Source: Halocaridina rubra (lineage: Eukaryota > Arthropoda > Malacostraca > Decapoda > Atyidae). Taken from it: a stretch of 64,000 nt of DNA. The translations under genes were made by a program, and so were the position numbers. Below, piece after piece: positions 1 through 14,014 of the stretch. Position 1 is the stretch's first letter; every line of letters begins with the position of its first letter. The stretch is taken from NCBI GenBank assembly GCA_037179515.1, contig JAXCGZ010001915.1, positions 47,501-111,500 of the forward strand, read 5' to 3'. The notes beneath the pieces are model-generated. The model saw nothing but the letters and a program-made list of their open reading frames with translations, had not been told where the DNA came from and made no database searches.

Positions 1-1375
1 TGGAAGGAGGGATGCAGCTCTGAACTATAGACCAGTTTCCTTGACCAGCATAGTTTGCAAAGTTATGGAGAAACTATTAAGGAAACATATCTCTCTTCAC
101 TTGGCATCCTTCAACTTTTTGTCAGTTAGGCAACATGCCTTCAGAGAAGGTAGATCAACAGTAACAAACTTATTAGAATTTTATGATGAGGTAAGCCGAA
201 TCTTACAGGAAAGAGAGGGCTGGGCAGATTGCATATTCCTAGACTTCCAGAAAGCATTTGACACTTTTCCACATGGGAGACTTATTAGGAAGCTGCATGC
301 AATGGCTAGAATAGGTGGAAATGTCTTGAAATGGATAAAAACTTACTTAGAAGGAAGGGAACAGAGGGTTGGAGTAAGACACTCAGTGTCTGAATGGAGA
401 AGTGTTAGTAGTAGAGTTCCACAGTGTTTAGTTTTAGGGCCACTTTTGTTCTTTGTATATGTAAATGACCTACCAGAGTATGTAAATTCATTCATGAATA
501 TGTTTGCAGATGATACAAAGATTTTGAAGAAAGTAGGAAACGAGAACAATCGTAGAGAACTTCAGAAAGACCTAAATAGTCTGCATGAGTGGTCAGAAAA
601 GTGGCTAATGAAAATCAATACTTCAAAATGTAAGGTAATGAGAATGAGTACAAGTGCAAGAAGGCCCAAGCTTGACTACTCGGTGGCTGGAGTACAACTT
701 CAAGAGACAGAAAATGAGAGAGATCTAGGAATAAACATAATAGCAGAGTTGTCTCCAGAAATACATATAAATGGCATAGTAAGGGCAGCATATGCATTCT
801 TATCAAATGTAAGGGTAGCCTTCAGGCACATGGACAAGGAAATGTTCAGAAATATTTATGTAACCTGTGCGAGGCCAAAACTCGAATATGCAGCCCCCTT
901 TTGGAATCCACACTTGAAAAAACACATAGCTAAGCTTGAAAAAGTTCAAAGACATGCCACGAAACTGGTGCCAGAAATACGCAATCTCAGTTATGATGAG
1001 AGGCTGAGGGAATTAGACTTACCATCACTCGAAGCTAGAAGATTGAGGGGGGATATGGTGAGTCTTTAAATTCCTTCATGGTTATGATAGAGTGGATAGG
1101 GATCGATATTTTGATATGGCTGGCTCTAGAACTAGAGGTCATAGTTTGAAGCTTCGTAAGAAAATTTCTTTGCAGGATGTAAGGAAATACTTTTTCAGTG
1201 TGAGAGTAGTTGATAATTGGAATTCGCTAAGCAAGAAGGTAGTTAATGCTATCTCAATCCATAGTTTTAAGGACAGGTATGATAAGTATCACTAAGTATA
1301 AACTGGAGCCGATCAGGAGACGGGAAGATACGAGCTTTGGGTTCTTTCCCATAAACACAATTAGGTAATTACACT
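1..1375 (+). pseudogene. LINE family A copy A1: RT domain and 3' end, cut by the window edge
   Basis: The reverse-transcriptase half of a family A ORF2 runs in from the left edge. From about base 41 it reads the RT fingers (SIVCKVMEKLLRKH), motif A as FLDFQKAFD and the YADD-type box as FADDTKIL, then the C-terminal region (PKLEYAAPFWNP). A 2-base deletion near 1062 shifts the frame before the last 70 residues, which end at a TAA at 1293-1295. In the block for GVPQG the residues read RVPQC, so a conserved motif is damaged. The 3' UTR keeps the family hairpin in degraded form and one tail unit (about 1358-1375). The next copy starts directly at the tail with no spacer. The RT identity is direct; the copy is a dead remnant. 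Confidence 0.9.
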
Positions 1376-1984
1376 AGATCTAGGAGTAAACATACTGGCA
1401 GATTTGTCTCCAGAAATACATATAAATGGCATAGTAAGGGCAGCATATGCCTTCTTATCAAATGTAAGGGTAGCCTTCAGGTACATGGACAACGGAATGT
1501 TCAGAAATATTTATGTAACCTATGTGAGGCCAAAACTCGAATATGCAGCCCCCTTTTGGAATCCACACTTGAAAAAGCACATAACTAAGCTTGAAAAAGT
1601 TCAAAGACATGCCACGAAACTGGTGCAAGAAATACGTAATCTCAGTTATGATGAGAGGCTAAGGAAATTAGACTTACCATCACTCGAAGCTAAAAGATTG
1701 AGGGGGATATGGTGACAGTCTTGAAATTCCTTCATGGTTATGATTGAGTGGATAGGGTTCGATATTTTTATATGGCAGGCTCTAGAACTAGAGGTCATAG
1801 TATGAAGCTTCGTAAGAAAACTTCTTTGCAGGATGTAAGGAAAAAAGCGAGGAGGTAGTTAATGCTATCTCAATCCATAGTTTTAAGGACAGGCATGATA
1901 AGTATCACTGAGTAGAAAATGGAACCGATCAGGAGACGGGAAGATACGAGCTTTGGGCTCTTTCCCGTAAACACCATTAGGTAA

Positions 1985-1985
<1 letters not shown>
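1376..1985 (+). pseudogene. LINE family A copy A2: 5'-truncated, 3' end of RT ORF only
   Basis: This starts abruptly inside the family A ORF2 (LGVNILADLSPEIHINGIV) and runs through the C-terminal RT region to the 3' hairpin and a single tail unit. One G is missing in the G run near 1708, which breaks the frame. About 40 bases of coding sequence are missing near 1842 (the [11 protein letters not shown] block), and TGA occurs at 1746-1748. It sits between A1 and A3 in the same orientation, joined to A1 with no spacer and to A3 through a (CA)n tract. A 5'-truncated LINE insertion is the simplest reading. Confidence 0.85.
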
Positions 1986-2043
<58 letters not shown>

Positions 2044-2059
2044 GACACACACACACACA
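1986..2059. repeat. (CA)n microsatellite joining A2 and A3
   Basis: About 37 CA units with two CAGA interruptions. It begins inside the last CAC of the A2 tail and ends at the first base of A3, so it serves as the linker between two LINE copies. Confidence 0.95.
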
Positions 2060-4293
<2,234 letters not shown>

Positions 4294-4579
4294 GCATTTG
4301 CAATACCTATAAACACACTGAATGTCTTTTACCATAATTTTATTCATTGAATAACTTTATTCGCTTATCTATTTGATAATATATTTGTTTACAAATTCAC
4401 TTATCATTTATCTTTTATTTATTTATCTACTTATTTTGTTATTTACTTGTTGCATTCATCCGTGGCAAGCTTTTATTAGCATGAGAAAGAGGAGGACAAT
4501 TATATTTATGACCTGTGATTAGAGTAATCTGAACAAATGCAGAAAATTCTTAGTTATTAATATGTAGCATAAGGTTTAA

Positions 4580-4580
<1 letters not shown>
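4294..4580. other. AT-rich spacer, nothing recognised
   Basis: About 290 bases of AT-rich sequence between two microsatellites. I see no ORF of note, no repeat and no family A sequence. Confidence 0.5.
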
Positions 4581-4610
<30 letters not shown>

Positions 4611-4669
4611 TGTATGTATGTATGTATGTATGTATGTATGTATGTATGTATGCATGTATGTATGTATGT
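4581..4669. repeat. (TATG)n microsatellite, left flank of A4
   Basis: About 22 tetranucleotide units with one TGCA variant. It directly abuts the 3' tail of the minus-strand copy A4. The same tetranucleotide occurs at the far end of A4. Confidence 0.95.
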
Positions 4670-7560
4670 GATTACCTAATTGTGATTACCTAATTGTGTT
4701 TACGGGAAAGAGCCCAAAGCTCGTATCTTCCCGATTCCTCATCGGTTCCATTTTAGACTTAGTGATACTTATCATACCTGTCCTTAAAACTATGGATTGT
4801 GATAGCATTAACTACCTCCTCGCTTAGCCAATTCCAATTATCAACTACTCTTACACTGAAAAAGTATTTCCTTACATCCTGCAAAGAAGTATTCTTACGA
4901 AGCTTCAAACTATGACCTCTAGTTCTAGAGCCAGCCATATCAAAATATCGATCCCTATCCACTCTATCATAACCATGAAGGAATTTAAAGACTGTCACCA
5001 TATCCCCCCTCAATCTTCTAGCTTTGAGTGATGGTAAGTCTAATTCCCTCAGCCTCTCATCATAACTGAGTTTGTGTATTTCTGGCACCAGTTTCGTGGC
5101 ATGTCTTTGAACTTTTTCAAGCTTAGCTATGTGCTTTTTCAAGTGTGGATACCAAAAGGGGGCTGCATATTCGAGTTTTGGCCTCACATAGGTTACATAA
5201 ATATTTCTGAACATTTCCTTGTCCATGTGCCTGAAGGCTACCCTTACATTTGATAAGAATGCATATGCTGCCCTTACTATGCCATTTATATGTATTTCTG
5301 GAGACAAATCTGCCAGTATGTTTACTCCTAGATCTCTCTCATTTTCTGTCTCTTGAAGTTGTACTCCAACCACCGAGTAGTCAAGCTTGGGCCTTCTTGC
5401 ACTTGTACCCATTCTCATTACCTTACATTTTGAAGTTTTGAATTTCATTAGCCACTTTTCGGACTACTCATGCAGATTATTTAGATCCTCCTGAAGTTCT
5501 CTACCATTGTTCTCGTTTTTTACTTTCTTCACAATCTTTGCATCATCTGCAAACATATTCATGAATGAATTTACAGACTCTGGTAGGTCATTTACATATA
5601 CAAGGAACAAAAGTGGCTCTAAAACTGAACCCTGTGGAACTCCACTACTAACTCTTCTCCATTCAGACACTGAGTGTCTTACTCTAACCCTCTGTTCCCT
5701 TCCTTCTAAGTAAGTTTTTATCCATTCCAAAACATTTCCACCTATTCTAGCCATTGCTTGCAGCTTCCTAATAAGTCTCCCATGTGGAACAGTGTCAAAC
5801 GCTTTCTGGAAGTCTAGGAATATGCAATCTGCCCAGCCCTCTCTTTCCTGTAAGATTTGGCTTACCTCATCATAGAATTCTAATAAGTTTGTTACTGTTG
5901 ATCTACCTTCTCTGAAGCCATGTTGCCTCACTGATAAAAAGTTGAAGGATTCCAAGTGAAAAGAGATATGTTTCCTTAGTAGTTTCTCAATAACTTTGCA
6001 AACTATGCTGGTCAAGGAAACTGGTCTATAGTTCAGAGCCGTATCCCTCCTTCCCTTTTGAAGATAGGTATCACATTTGCTTGTTTCCAGCATCTTGGAA
6101 TCTCCCCTGGCTCCAGTGACTTTTTAAATATGATGCTTAGTGCCAATGATATTGAGTTTGCGCATTTTTTAAGCACATGAGGGGATATGTCATCAGGACC
6201 TGTAGTTTAATGAACATCTAAATCCATTGGCACTTTGCATACCTCTGTGGCTGTAAGGTTGATGTTCTCTAATACCGGCCCTTGAGCTTCTATCTCTGCA
6301 ATATGAGGGGGTGGGGTATTTTCTACTGTAAATACTGACTGAAATTCCTTGTTCAATTCTTTGCAGATATCTTCATCCGTCTCAGTGATGCTTCCATCCT
6401 CTCTCTTTAGCCTTAAAACCTGTTCTTTTACCTTAAGTTTTCCTCTGATAAAGCTGTGGAAAAGCTTGGAATTTTCTGTAGCCTTCCTGGTGATGTCCCT
6501 CTCATAGTCTCTCTCTGCCTTTCTCCTTTTACTTAGGTAGTCATTTCTTGCTCTTTTGTAGGTTTGCCAGGCATTTATGTTTTTTCTCCTCCTATACCTT
6601 TTCCAGCATTTGTCTCTTCACTCCTTAGCTCTTTTACACCCATTATCGAACCATTTCTCTCTGGCATGAATTACACCTACTTTGGTGACAGTATGCAGCA
6701 ATCTACTATCTTCCCATATTTCTCACAAAAGATGTCATACATTTCTTGTACAGATTTGTTGTAAAATAAGGTTCTCCAGTCAATAATTGCAAAAAGCTCA
6801 TTCATTTTGATGTAATCTCCTTTTGGATAGTTCCTCCTCATGTCCTCAGTGTCTCTACTCTCAGGCAGAATATCTTCAATGATATACTCCATCAACAACA
6901 CACAGTGGTCACTCTTTCCAAATGGTGGTTCATACTCAATTTTTTCAATATCCAACACATTATCTGTGAATACTAGATCAAGTAGTGATGGCTCATCCCC
7001 AGCCCTGGCCCTTGTTGGTTCCATTACATGTTGGTGTAGGAGATTCCCTTGTATGCAATCTAGGAATCTTGCCCCTAATGAGTCCTCACCACTGTGTGGG
7101 TCAAGATTTATCCAATCTATCTCTTTATGATTAAAGTCTCCCATAATCAAAATCCTACATTTTTTTTCCCGTGCCATGTTAACAACTGAATTTATGACTT
7201 CAATAGTACCTATATGACTTTCCTCATAAACTTCAAGCCTATTCTGGTTCCTTGGTGGGTTATATACAACAGTTATTATAATGCTCTCTGACCCAGTATT
7301 AACGCGAGCAACAAGAAATTCCCTGAACTCACTTTCTATAGCCAAGTTTATTTCTTCAACTTGAATCCTCTCACTTATGAGCAGTGCTATCCTCCACCAG
7401 TCCTCTCAGATCTTTCAACCCTTAGTATTCTGAAGCCCTTAGGAAAAACTGTGACACTGTTTATGTCCTCACTCAACTTAGTCTCTGTAATTGCTACTAT
7501 ATCTGCCTTACTGTTGTGAATCCTATCTCTTAATTCTACTGCCTTACAAGCTAATCCATC
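4668..7560 (-). mobile_element. LINE family A copy A4: nearly full ORF2 and 3' end, minus strand, inserted in (TATG)n
   Basis: On the minus strand this copy starts about six residues into ORF2 (GLACKAVELRD) and runs to the hairpin and two tail units. It lacks ORF1 and the 5' UTR. Both ends lie in the same (TATG)n repeat in the same orientation, so it appears to have inserted into a pre-existing microsatellite. It is the only young family A copy on the minus strand. Confidence 0.9.
4759..7560 (-). pseudogene. A4 ORF2 remnant (APE endonuclease plus RT)
   Basis: The endonuclease still shows IMGDFNHKEIDW, LDLVFTDN and KSDHCVLL. The RT shows [17 protein letters not shown] and FADDAKIV. The frame is broken by single-base losses in the C run near 7390, near 6690 (a G in the ITPVTK region) and in the T run near 6058. 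An in-frame TAG replaces a tryptophan just downstream of the RT core, near 5465. It would otherwise end at the family stop near 4759. Confidence 0.88.
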
Positions 7561-7684
7561 ATGTATGTATGTATGTATGTATGTATGTATGTATGTATGT
7601 ATGTATGTATGTATGAAAGTATGTATGTATGTATGTATGTATGTATGTATGTATGTATGTATGTATGTATGCATGTATGTATGC
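7561..7684. repeat. (TATG)n microsatellite, right flank of A4
   Basis: About 30 tetranucleotide units with a GAAA and a TGCA variant. Same repeat and orientation as 4581-4669. Confidence 0.95.
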
Positions 7685-8076
7685 AACAACTACAAAGCTG
7701 ATACTATGTTATATCCAAATCACTCAAAATTTTCATCTTTGAATTCAGATACATTAAAATTTTATTGAGAAAAATTTCCATATTTCAGAGGATAATGTTT
7801 ATGAAAAATATGCGGAAAGTCAAGAGTTGTTAGAGAAAATGAGATGATTTGAGAGCAAAATAACTATATAATTTTTTTTTTAACTACCGAGAAGAATGAT
7901 GATTAAATTTTGTAAGATTTCGAAGGCAATTTAAGTTTCATTCAGCAAACAAAATAGTTCAAAACATCTGAGGCAGTATTAAAACAATAATTCTGCGAAT
8001 TTTGCAAGGAAAATGGGGAAAGCTCCCAAAAGTTTGTCATTTTGAGAGTACAGTAATATTAGCTCAAACTGTATAG
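7685..8076. other. Spacer, nothing recognised
   Basis: About 390 bases of AT-rich sequence with no protein similarity that I can see on either strand. It ends at the (ATT)n tract. Confidence 0.5.
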
Positions 8077-8082
8077 GTTTTA

Positions 8083-8176
<94 letters not shown>

Positions 8177-8201
8177 TTTATTTTTATTATTATTATTATT
8201 A

Positions 8202-8293
<92 letters not shown>

Positions 8294-8303
8294 ATTATTT
8301 TTA

Positions 8304-8386
<83 letters not shown>
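8077..8386. repeat. (ATT)n microsatellite, left of SINE 1
   Basis: About 310 bases of ATT units with scattered TTTTTA interruptions. Poly-Asn and poly-Ile frames across it are artefacts of the repeat. Confidence 0.95.
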
Positions 8387-8590
8387 GTAGTCACCGTGGC
8401 TCAAGCGGTAGCGTCCGCGACTCTGAGGCGTCAGGTCGAGTGTTCGCGCCCCGTCACGGTCTGAGGTTAGCAAGGGCATGCACTCAGGGTAACGATAACA
8501 TCTGCCAAAACCAGTCCTTTGCAAGAAGGCAACCGTCCTAGCCCTTGGTAGAAAAGGGAGTCCATGACGTAAAACCGGAGCAAAAAAATG
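8387..8590 (+). mobile_element. tRNA-derived SINE 1 with an (ATT)n tail
   Basis: The first 75 bases resemble a tRNA gene. There is an A-box-like TGGCTCAAGCGG at about 8397, a D-loop-like GGTAGCG, and a B-box-like AGGTCGAGTGTTCGC before CCCGTCACGG, with a spacing long enough for a Leu/Ser-type variable arm. About 120 unrelated bases follow, ending CAAAAAAATG, and then (ATT)n. Head, body and simple-repeat tail is the standard SINE layout. Pol III would transcribe it. The SINE family name and partner LINE were not identified. Confidence 0.7.
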
Positions 8591-9249
<659 letters not shown>

Positions 9250-9251
9250 TT

Positions 9252-9545
9252 TGAAGAGCAGTAATTTACTTCTTAATTGGTGGTAGTTATTGCCTTTTGA
9301 TTGGTGGCAGTTTCGACATTTTGAATGTGGTAGTTTTTGGGATTTGACTGGAGATAGACTTTGTGCTTTGACAAGAGGTAGGCTTTGTGTTTTGACTGGT
9401 GGTAATTTCTGTATTTTGAAACAATGGTAATGTATAATGTTTTCTTTTGACTTGTAGTAGCTTATGTATCCTGATTGGTGGTAGTTTTTGTGTTAAAACT
9501 GGTGATACCTTTGTGTTTCGACTGATGATAGATTTAGTTTTGACA
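9252..9545 (-). repeat. Degenerate 24-base minisatellite just after the gag zinc knuckles
   Basis: Repeats of about 24 bases with the plus-strand theme TTTTGACTGGTGGTAGTTT. In one minus frame they read as 8-residue units such as TQSLPLVK, AQSLSPVK and SQKLPHSK. About nine to ten diverged units can be traced. The array starts within 20 codons of the last zinc-knuckle cysteine, so it may have been a gag C-terminal extension. Confidence 0.75.
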
Positions 9546-11112
9546 TACAATCACTGGCTCTGTGTCCAGATTTTAAACAAATAAAACAAAGGTTAAGCAC
9601 TCTTACTCGATTTCGTCTACTGTCAAAAGTTGGATAATCTGCACAGTGTTTAGAACTGTGATTTTTGCCACAATAAACACAAGAAACATTTTGGTTTGAT
9701 GTACCAGACTGTGTATTTATAACAACAGACTTAACTGATTGTTCAGGATTGCACAACTTAGTATGTTGACTCTTTTTTGCCTTTTGTAATGACTTATTTT
9801 TCTTATTAGACTGTGGATTAGATTCAACTACAACCTTGGAAACAACCTCAGCTTTGCAGTTACCACTTTGAGGTTGCATTTTACACAATTCCATAAGCTC
9901 TATTATCTCAGAAAGTCCATCTGACCACTGCTCATATGTAAATTTTGTGCACTTACAGCAGTTTGCCAATGCACGGTAAGTTTCTCCTGGCAATTTACTA
10001 ACTAGAGTTTCTAAAAAGAATTTATTATCAGTATACTGAGGTTCCAAATTTTCCAACTGTAGAACTAATTTTTCATATGCTAATTTAAACTCTAGAAGGT
10101 TGTCATGTTGATGACGTGGTACTGGCAAATTCTGTATTTCTCTTGCAAGCTGCGTAACCAATCTGTCTGATCTACCAAACTGTTTTTTCAAAATTTGTAC
10201 TGCAGCTTTATAATTAGCATGTGTTACAGGAATACCTTCAATAGTTTTAAAGGCTCTACCCAATAAATGTGTGCGTAAAGTAGTAAACTTGACTACATCA
10301 TCGAAATCAATACGAGTATCAACCAAAGAGCTAAATATGTCCCAAAATTCTGACCACTTTGAGACATCACCATCAAATTTCGGGATTTCTATGGGAGAAA
10401 CCTTAGGCGTTGGAAGCGAGTTCACTGAAGGAGTAGAAGGTTGTCATGTTGATGACGTGGTACTGGCAAATTCTGTATTTCTCTTGCAAGAAGCGTAACC
10501 AATCTGTCTGATCTACCAAACTGTTTTTTCAAAATTTGTACTGCAGCTTTATAATTAGCATGTGTTACAGGAATACCTTCAATAGTTTTAAAGGCTCTAC
10601 CCAATAAATGTGTGCGTAAAGTAGTAAACTTGACTACATCATCGAAATCAATACGAGTATCAACCAAAGAGATAAATATGTCCCAAAATTCTGACCACTT
10701 TGAGACATCACCATCAAATTTCGGGATTTCTATGGGAGAAACCTTAGGCGTTGGAAGCGAGTTCACTGAAGGAGTACGAAGGGGTATAGGTACAGTGCTC
10801 ACACTGGACTTGTCATCTTTATGTTGTGAAACTTGGGTTAAGAGTTTAAATGCTTCACGTTTAAGATGACGAAAATCTCGACTAGCTGACATATTTACAC
10901 CAAGTATCTAAATAGAGGTCATATTGCATTTTAAACTCAAAGTATGCTAATTGCAAAGAAGAAATTAACACATTAGGGTCACTAACAATACTTGTGACAG
11001 AAGTGACAGCATCATTTAGCATTTCAGTTTGACAAGTAAATATGTTGTTACTTCTGACTCGCAAGTCAGGGGTACTATCAATTACCAAGAGATCAGTATA
11101 TGTTTGTGACAT
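9546..11112 (-). pseudogene. BEL/Pao gag polyprotein, broken by a tandem duplication and a frameshift
   Basis: Gag builds the virus-like particle of the element. The first ATG at 11112 gives MSQTYTDLLV and about 75 residues, after which the frame slips near 10890. The next frame carries the gag core: IEIPKFDGDVSKWSEFWDIF, a signature of BEL/Pao gag (DUF1759-like), then FTTLRTHLLGRAF and LAREIQNLPVPRHQ. A double zinc knuckle follows at about 9690-9540 (CVYCGKNHSSKHC, then CFICLKSGHRASDC). A 341-base direct duplication repeats the core, and since 341 is not a multiple of three it breaks the frame. Identification comes from the motifs; no function is expected. Confidence 0.8.
10094..10775 (-). 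repeat. 341-base tandem duplication inside the BEL gag
   Basis: 10094-10434 and 10435-10775 are two adjacent direct copies that differ at only a few positions (CAAGCTGCG versus CAAGAAGCG, GAGCTAAAT versus GAGATAAAT). The high identity means the duplication is recent compared with the age of the element. Confidence 0.92.
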
Positions 11113-11433
11113 TTTGAGTATCTTAGGTACACAAATTCAAATTTATCAATCAAATAAATGCAACAAAAATAACACAAATCTACAATAAGCACAAAAATAC
11201 ACAATGTATAAAAATTTTATGTTGAACCAACAGCATTCCATGTGGTAATGCTAACTTTCAAAGTGCCTAACGATAAGAGGCAAGCAGATTATAGTTGTGT
11301 TGATGTAATACCATCTGATGTCCAAACAAAAATATACCAACATAGGCAGTAGCAGTGTAAGACAAAGACCAAGATCATAAAATAACAAATAGGAAAACAC
11401 ACTTTAATACTGAAAGAAATCAGCGAACCAGAA

Positions 11434-11452
11434 CATCCGGTTCGAAGAACCA
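11434..11452 (-). other. Candidate primer-binding site of the BEL/Pao element
   Basis: The minus strand reads TGGTTCTTCGAACCGGATG. It starts with TGG, as a complement of a tRNA CCA end must, and contains a T-arm-like TTCGAACCGG. It lies 12 bases downstream of a possible LTR end (...ACTTACA at 11464). Position and composition fit; the tRNA is not assigned. Confidence 0.35.
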
Positions 11453-11463
11453 GAAAAAAAAAT

Positions 11464-12879
11464 TGTAAGTATAGTGTGATGAACACTCTAGTCCTTTACT
11501 GGCTCAAACTAAAGAACTAGGCAACATGTATCCGAGACTCTGCTCCCTCTCTCAGAATCAATACACCTTGCATACTATATTTTAGGGAGTCAAACATCTC
11601 AAAAATATTTTGAGGGCATCAGGTTTTATATCTTCTAGGAATAGCCCAGGAATCTTTAGTATGTAATGGACTATATTTAAATTTTAAGGGTCTGGTGAGC
11701 ATATATTAAATGAATAGTCTATGCTACTTATACTAGGCTACTGGGTTAAAAATTACACATTATATATAAAATATCATATAATGTAATAGAAAACAATTTA
11801 TAATTGGCATACAAAAAATAAAAATAAATAATAACTTGGATTATAGCAAATGACACTTTGTCCTTCAAAAAATATATTGTTGCAAATATAAAGAGGTATT
11901 TAACAACATAAATGCAGCAAGGCTAAGGAAAACTTGAAATTATATAATATTTTCACAATAAACCACTGTAGCCTTGGCTTAGTGTTCCTTTCTAGCCTAT
12001 AAAACATAGAATCATCTACTGAGCCAAAATCACAATATTTGACACACTTATGTAGGCCACAAAATCAACAAGATCAAATGTCACAGATTACTGAAAATAT
12101 TAGTGACACCCAAAACACAATGCAACAGAAGCATCCCAGCCCAAACAGGATAGGATAGCATTGAGGCCTAGTCTGGAGAAGATAGGCCAGGATAATCTAT
12201 TGTTCATATGACAGCCTAGGGTATTGTTTCTTTACCACAAACATACATATATCAGACGGTATTCTTTACCATATATACATATTTCAGACGAAATACATCA
12301 ACACTCTACAATTTCACCTTTATTTTAACTTATTAAACTTATCTTGATAGGTGATGGGTAGATCTAAGCTGGTATTTCACAGTTTTAGTGATTTTTCTTT
12401 GGCCATGACTCTCTTTCTCAGAGCCGGGGAAAAAAGTGTGGCAAATTCTCCATCTGTAATCAAGAGTGTATCAGTGTTCAAAAAGGTTACAAATGACTTA
12501 AGAAATATTCCTAGATAACTTATTTATCATTACCTTACCAAGCTAGAAACTGTTAAATCTGCGTGCATCCCTTACAATAAACTACTGAAATCTAAACAGT
12601 GTATAAATACAAAATATAGATACATATAATAGTCAGCAACGAAGTCATGATCAAAATACGAACAAAACAAAATAAAAAAATCAGTGTCTGCATGCAAAAT
12701 AAGTAGTATCCCCCTTTTTTTATAAAAAAAATTAAATAATAAGAGCAAGGGAGTCATATTACAAAGATAGAAAATTGAATAAATATAGGCAAGCAAATGT
12801 ACATCTCTGAAACCATTTTATTTATTTTCACTGGGATGGAGAAAGCACAAACAAAACCAAGGGTTCTTTGTGACATCAT
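11464..12879. other. Unassigned AT-rich block, possibly including the BEL 5' LTR
   Basis: About 1.4 kb with no coding sequence that I trust. Its right-hand neighbour is the degraded 3' end of Gypsy E1; its left neighbour is the BEL leader, so part of it should be LTR sequence. I found no matching direct repeat elsewhere in the window. A 74-residue hydrophobic frame on the minus strand at 12572-12796 is low-complexity. Confidence 0.4.
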
Positions 12880-13264
12880 ACCTGTTGGCCTGAACTTTTC
12901 AGGACAGTTTGTTCGGTATCAGACTGATATGCTGAGAGGTGGTGCCTATTGTTAGACTAAGAAGGCTTTAGCTGATTAATGTGTCTCTTCATTACATTTC
13001 CATTTACTCGAACATCATAATGATATTCCCAACCTTTCATGTAATTTCCCAAGGTATCCACTTGTCTGGGGTTGTTTATGATCATACAAGTACTGGAGAT
13101 GAAGATTGAATGTGTCGTATCTCCTTTTGGTTTTGTAATTTTGTCCAGCCTTTGTTCTGCTGTTCACTAAGAGAATCTGGCAACATCAGATCTAATTTAG
13201 TCTTAATCCTCCTCCCCATCAACAAATTTGATGGTGCCATACCTGTGCCTGCATGCGGAGTAGT

Positions 13265-13879
13265 TCAATAAGGTGAGAGAAATTTGCTTATGCTATTAGG
13301 AACAGTAGCAAGCAAGGCTTGTCGACATTTCATATAATGCTTAAATGTCTGGACAAATCTTTCAGCCTCCCCATTTGTGGCAGGATGATACGGTGCAGAA
13401 AAGGTGTGTAGAATGCCATTTACATCCAAAAAATCTTTGAATTCCTGAGAAGAAAACTGAGGATCATTATCAGATACTATGCGCTCTGGCAGACCATGGA
13501 TTGCAAAAAGCGGTATTAGTGCTTTGATAGTGCAAAGTGAGGTAGTTAACTGCATTGGAATGATCTCTGGCTACTTACTGTATGCATCGACAACAATTAA
13601 GTAAAAATATCCAAGAAATGGGAGGTCCTCATGTAGATCAGTGAGTACCTGTTTCCTAAGCTGCTTAGGAACAACAACTCTGGCCCCACGTAATATGCAA
13701 TCCTGTTCCACACTAAGTTCAGACCATATTGCCACATATGGTTTACATTTTTCCTGAGTCATTGTTGAACCTCGACCAGTAAGTAAATGCTGAAGTATCT
13801 TGGACAATATTGGATCCCGGTTTGTTCTTTTAGCTATATGTTTTGCTGTGATAGGTAGGATGTAGATATCTAACAACAA
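13265..13879 (-). pseudogene. E1 integrase remnant, zinc finger deleted
   Basis: Integrase joins element cDNA to the host chromosome. The minus strand reads a pre-integrase segment (DPILSKILQHLL, QDCILRGARVVVP, QVLTDLHE), then jumps at about 13620 straight to LGYFYLIVVDAYSK. In E2 and in the family, about 80 residues with the H2C2 zinc finger and WWP motif lie between. The catalytic core follows: first Asp in VVDAYSK, second in IVSDNDPQF, Glu in NGEAERFVQ. After a break near 13560 the core runs to 13265 and then into the C-terminal region, with GRRIKTKLDLMLP near 13220. The deletion makes the copy inactive. Confidence 0.85.
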
Positions 13880-14014
13880 AATACTAACATTATGATATGT
13901 AGAAGGCTCATATACAGGTAAGCGGGATAGTGTGTCTGCATTTCATATCTTGGTGGTAGATTTGTACTCTAATGTATAATTATAAGCCGTCAAAATGATA
14001 GCCCACCTTTGTAG

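Larger units (their letters stand above)
9250..11463 (-). mobile_element. BEL/Pao-type LTR retrotransposon fragment: leader and gag only
   Basis: The minus strand carries a BEL/Pao-like gag and the leader upstream of it. No protease, RT or integrase follows; the sequence ends in a 24-base minisatellite and then unrelated DNA. A primer-binding-site-like stretch (TGGTTCTTCGAACCGG on the minus strand, 11434-11452) lies about 330 bases upstream of the first gag ATG. An ...TACA end at 11464 is a possible 5' LTR end. No second LTR was found, so this is a truncated element. Confidence 0.65.

Noticed and set aside
8387..8460. Possible functional tRNA gene
   Set aside because: The acceptor ends do not pair well, the loop boxes are degenerate, and a SINE body and (ATT)n tail follow.
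8077..8524. Poly-Asn and poly-Ile open frames across (ATT)n
   Set aside because: Trinucleotide repeat artefact.
9252..9545. CRISPR-like array
   Set aside because: Direct repeats without unique spacers, in eukaryotic retroelement context; it is a minisatellite.
9546..11112. Domesticated gag gene
   Set aside because: Frameshift near 10890 and an out-of-frame 341-base duplication exclude a maintained host gene at this locus.
12572..12796. Small hydrophobic minus-strand protein
   Set aside because: AT-rich, no motif, no start context; composition alone explains it.
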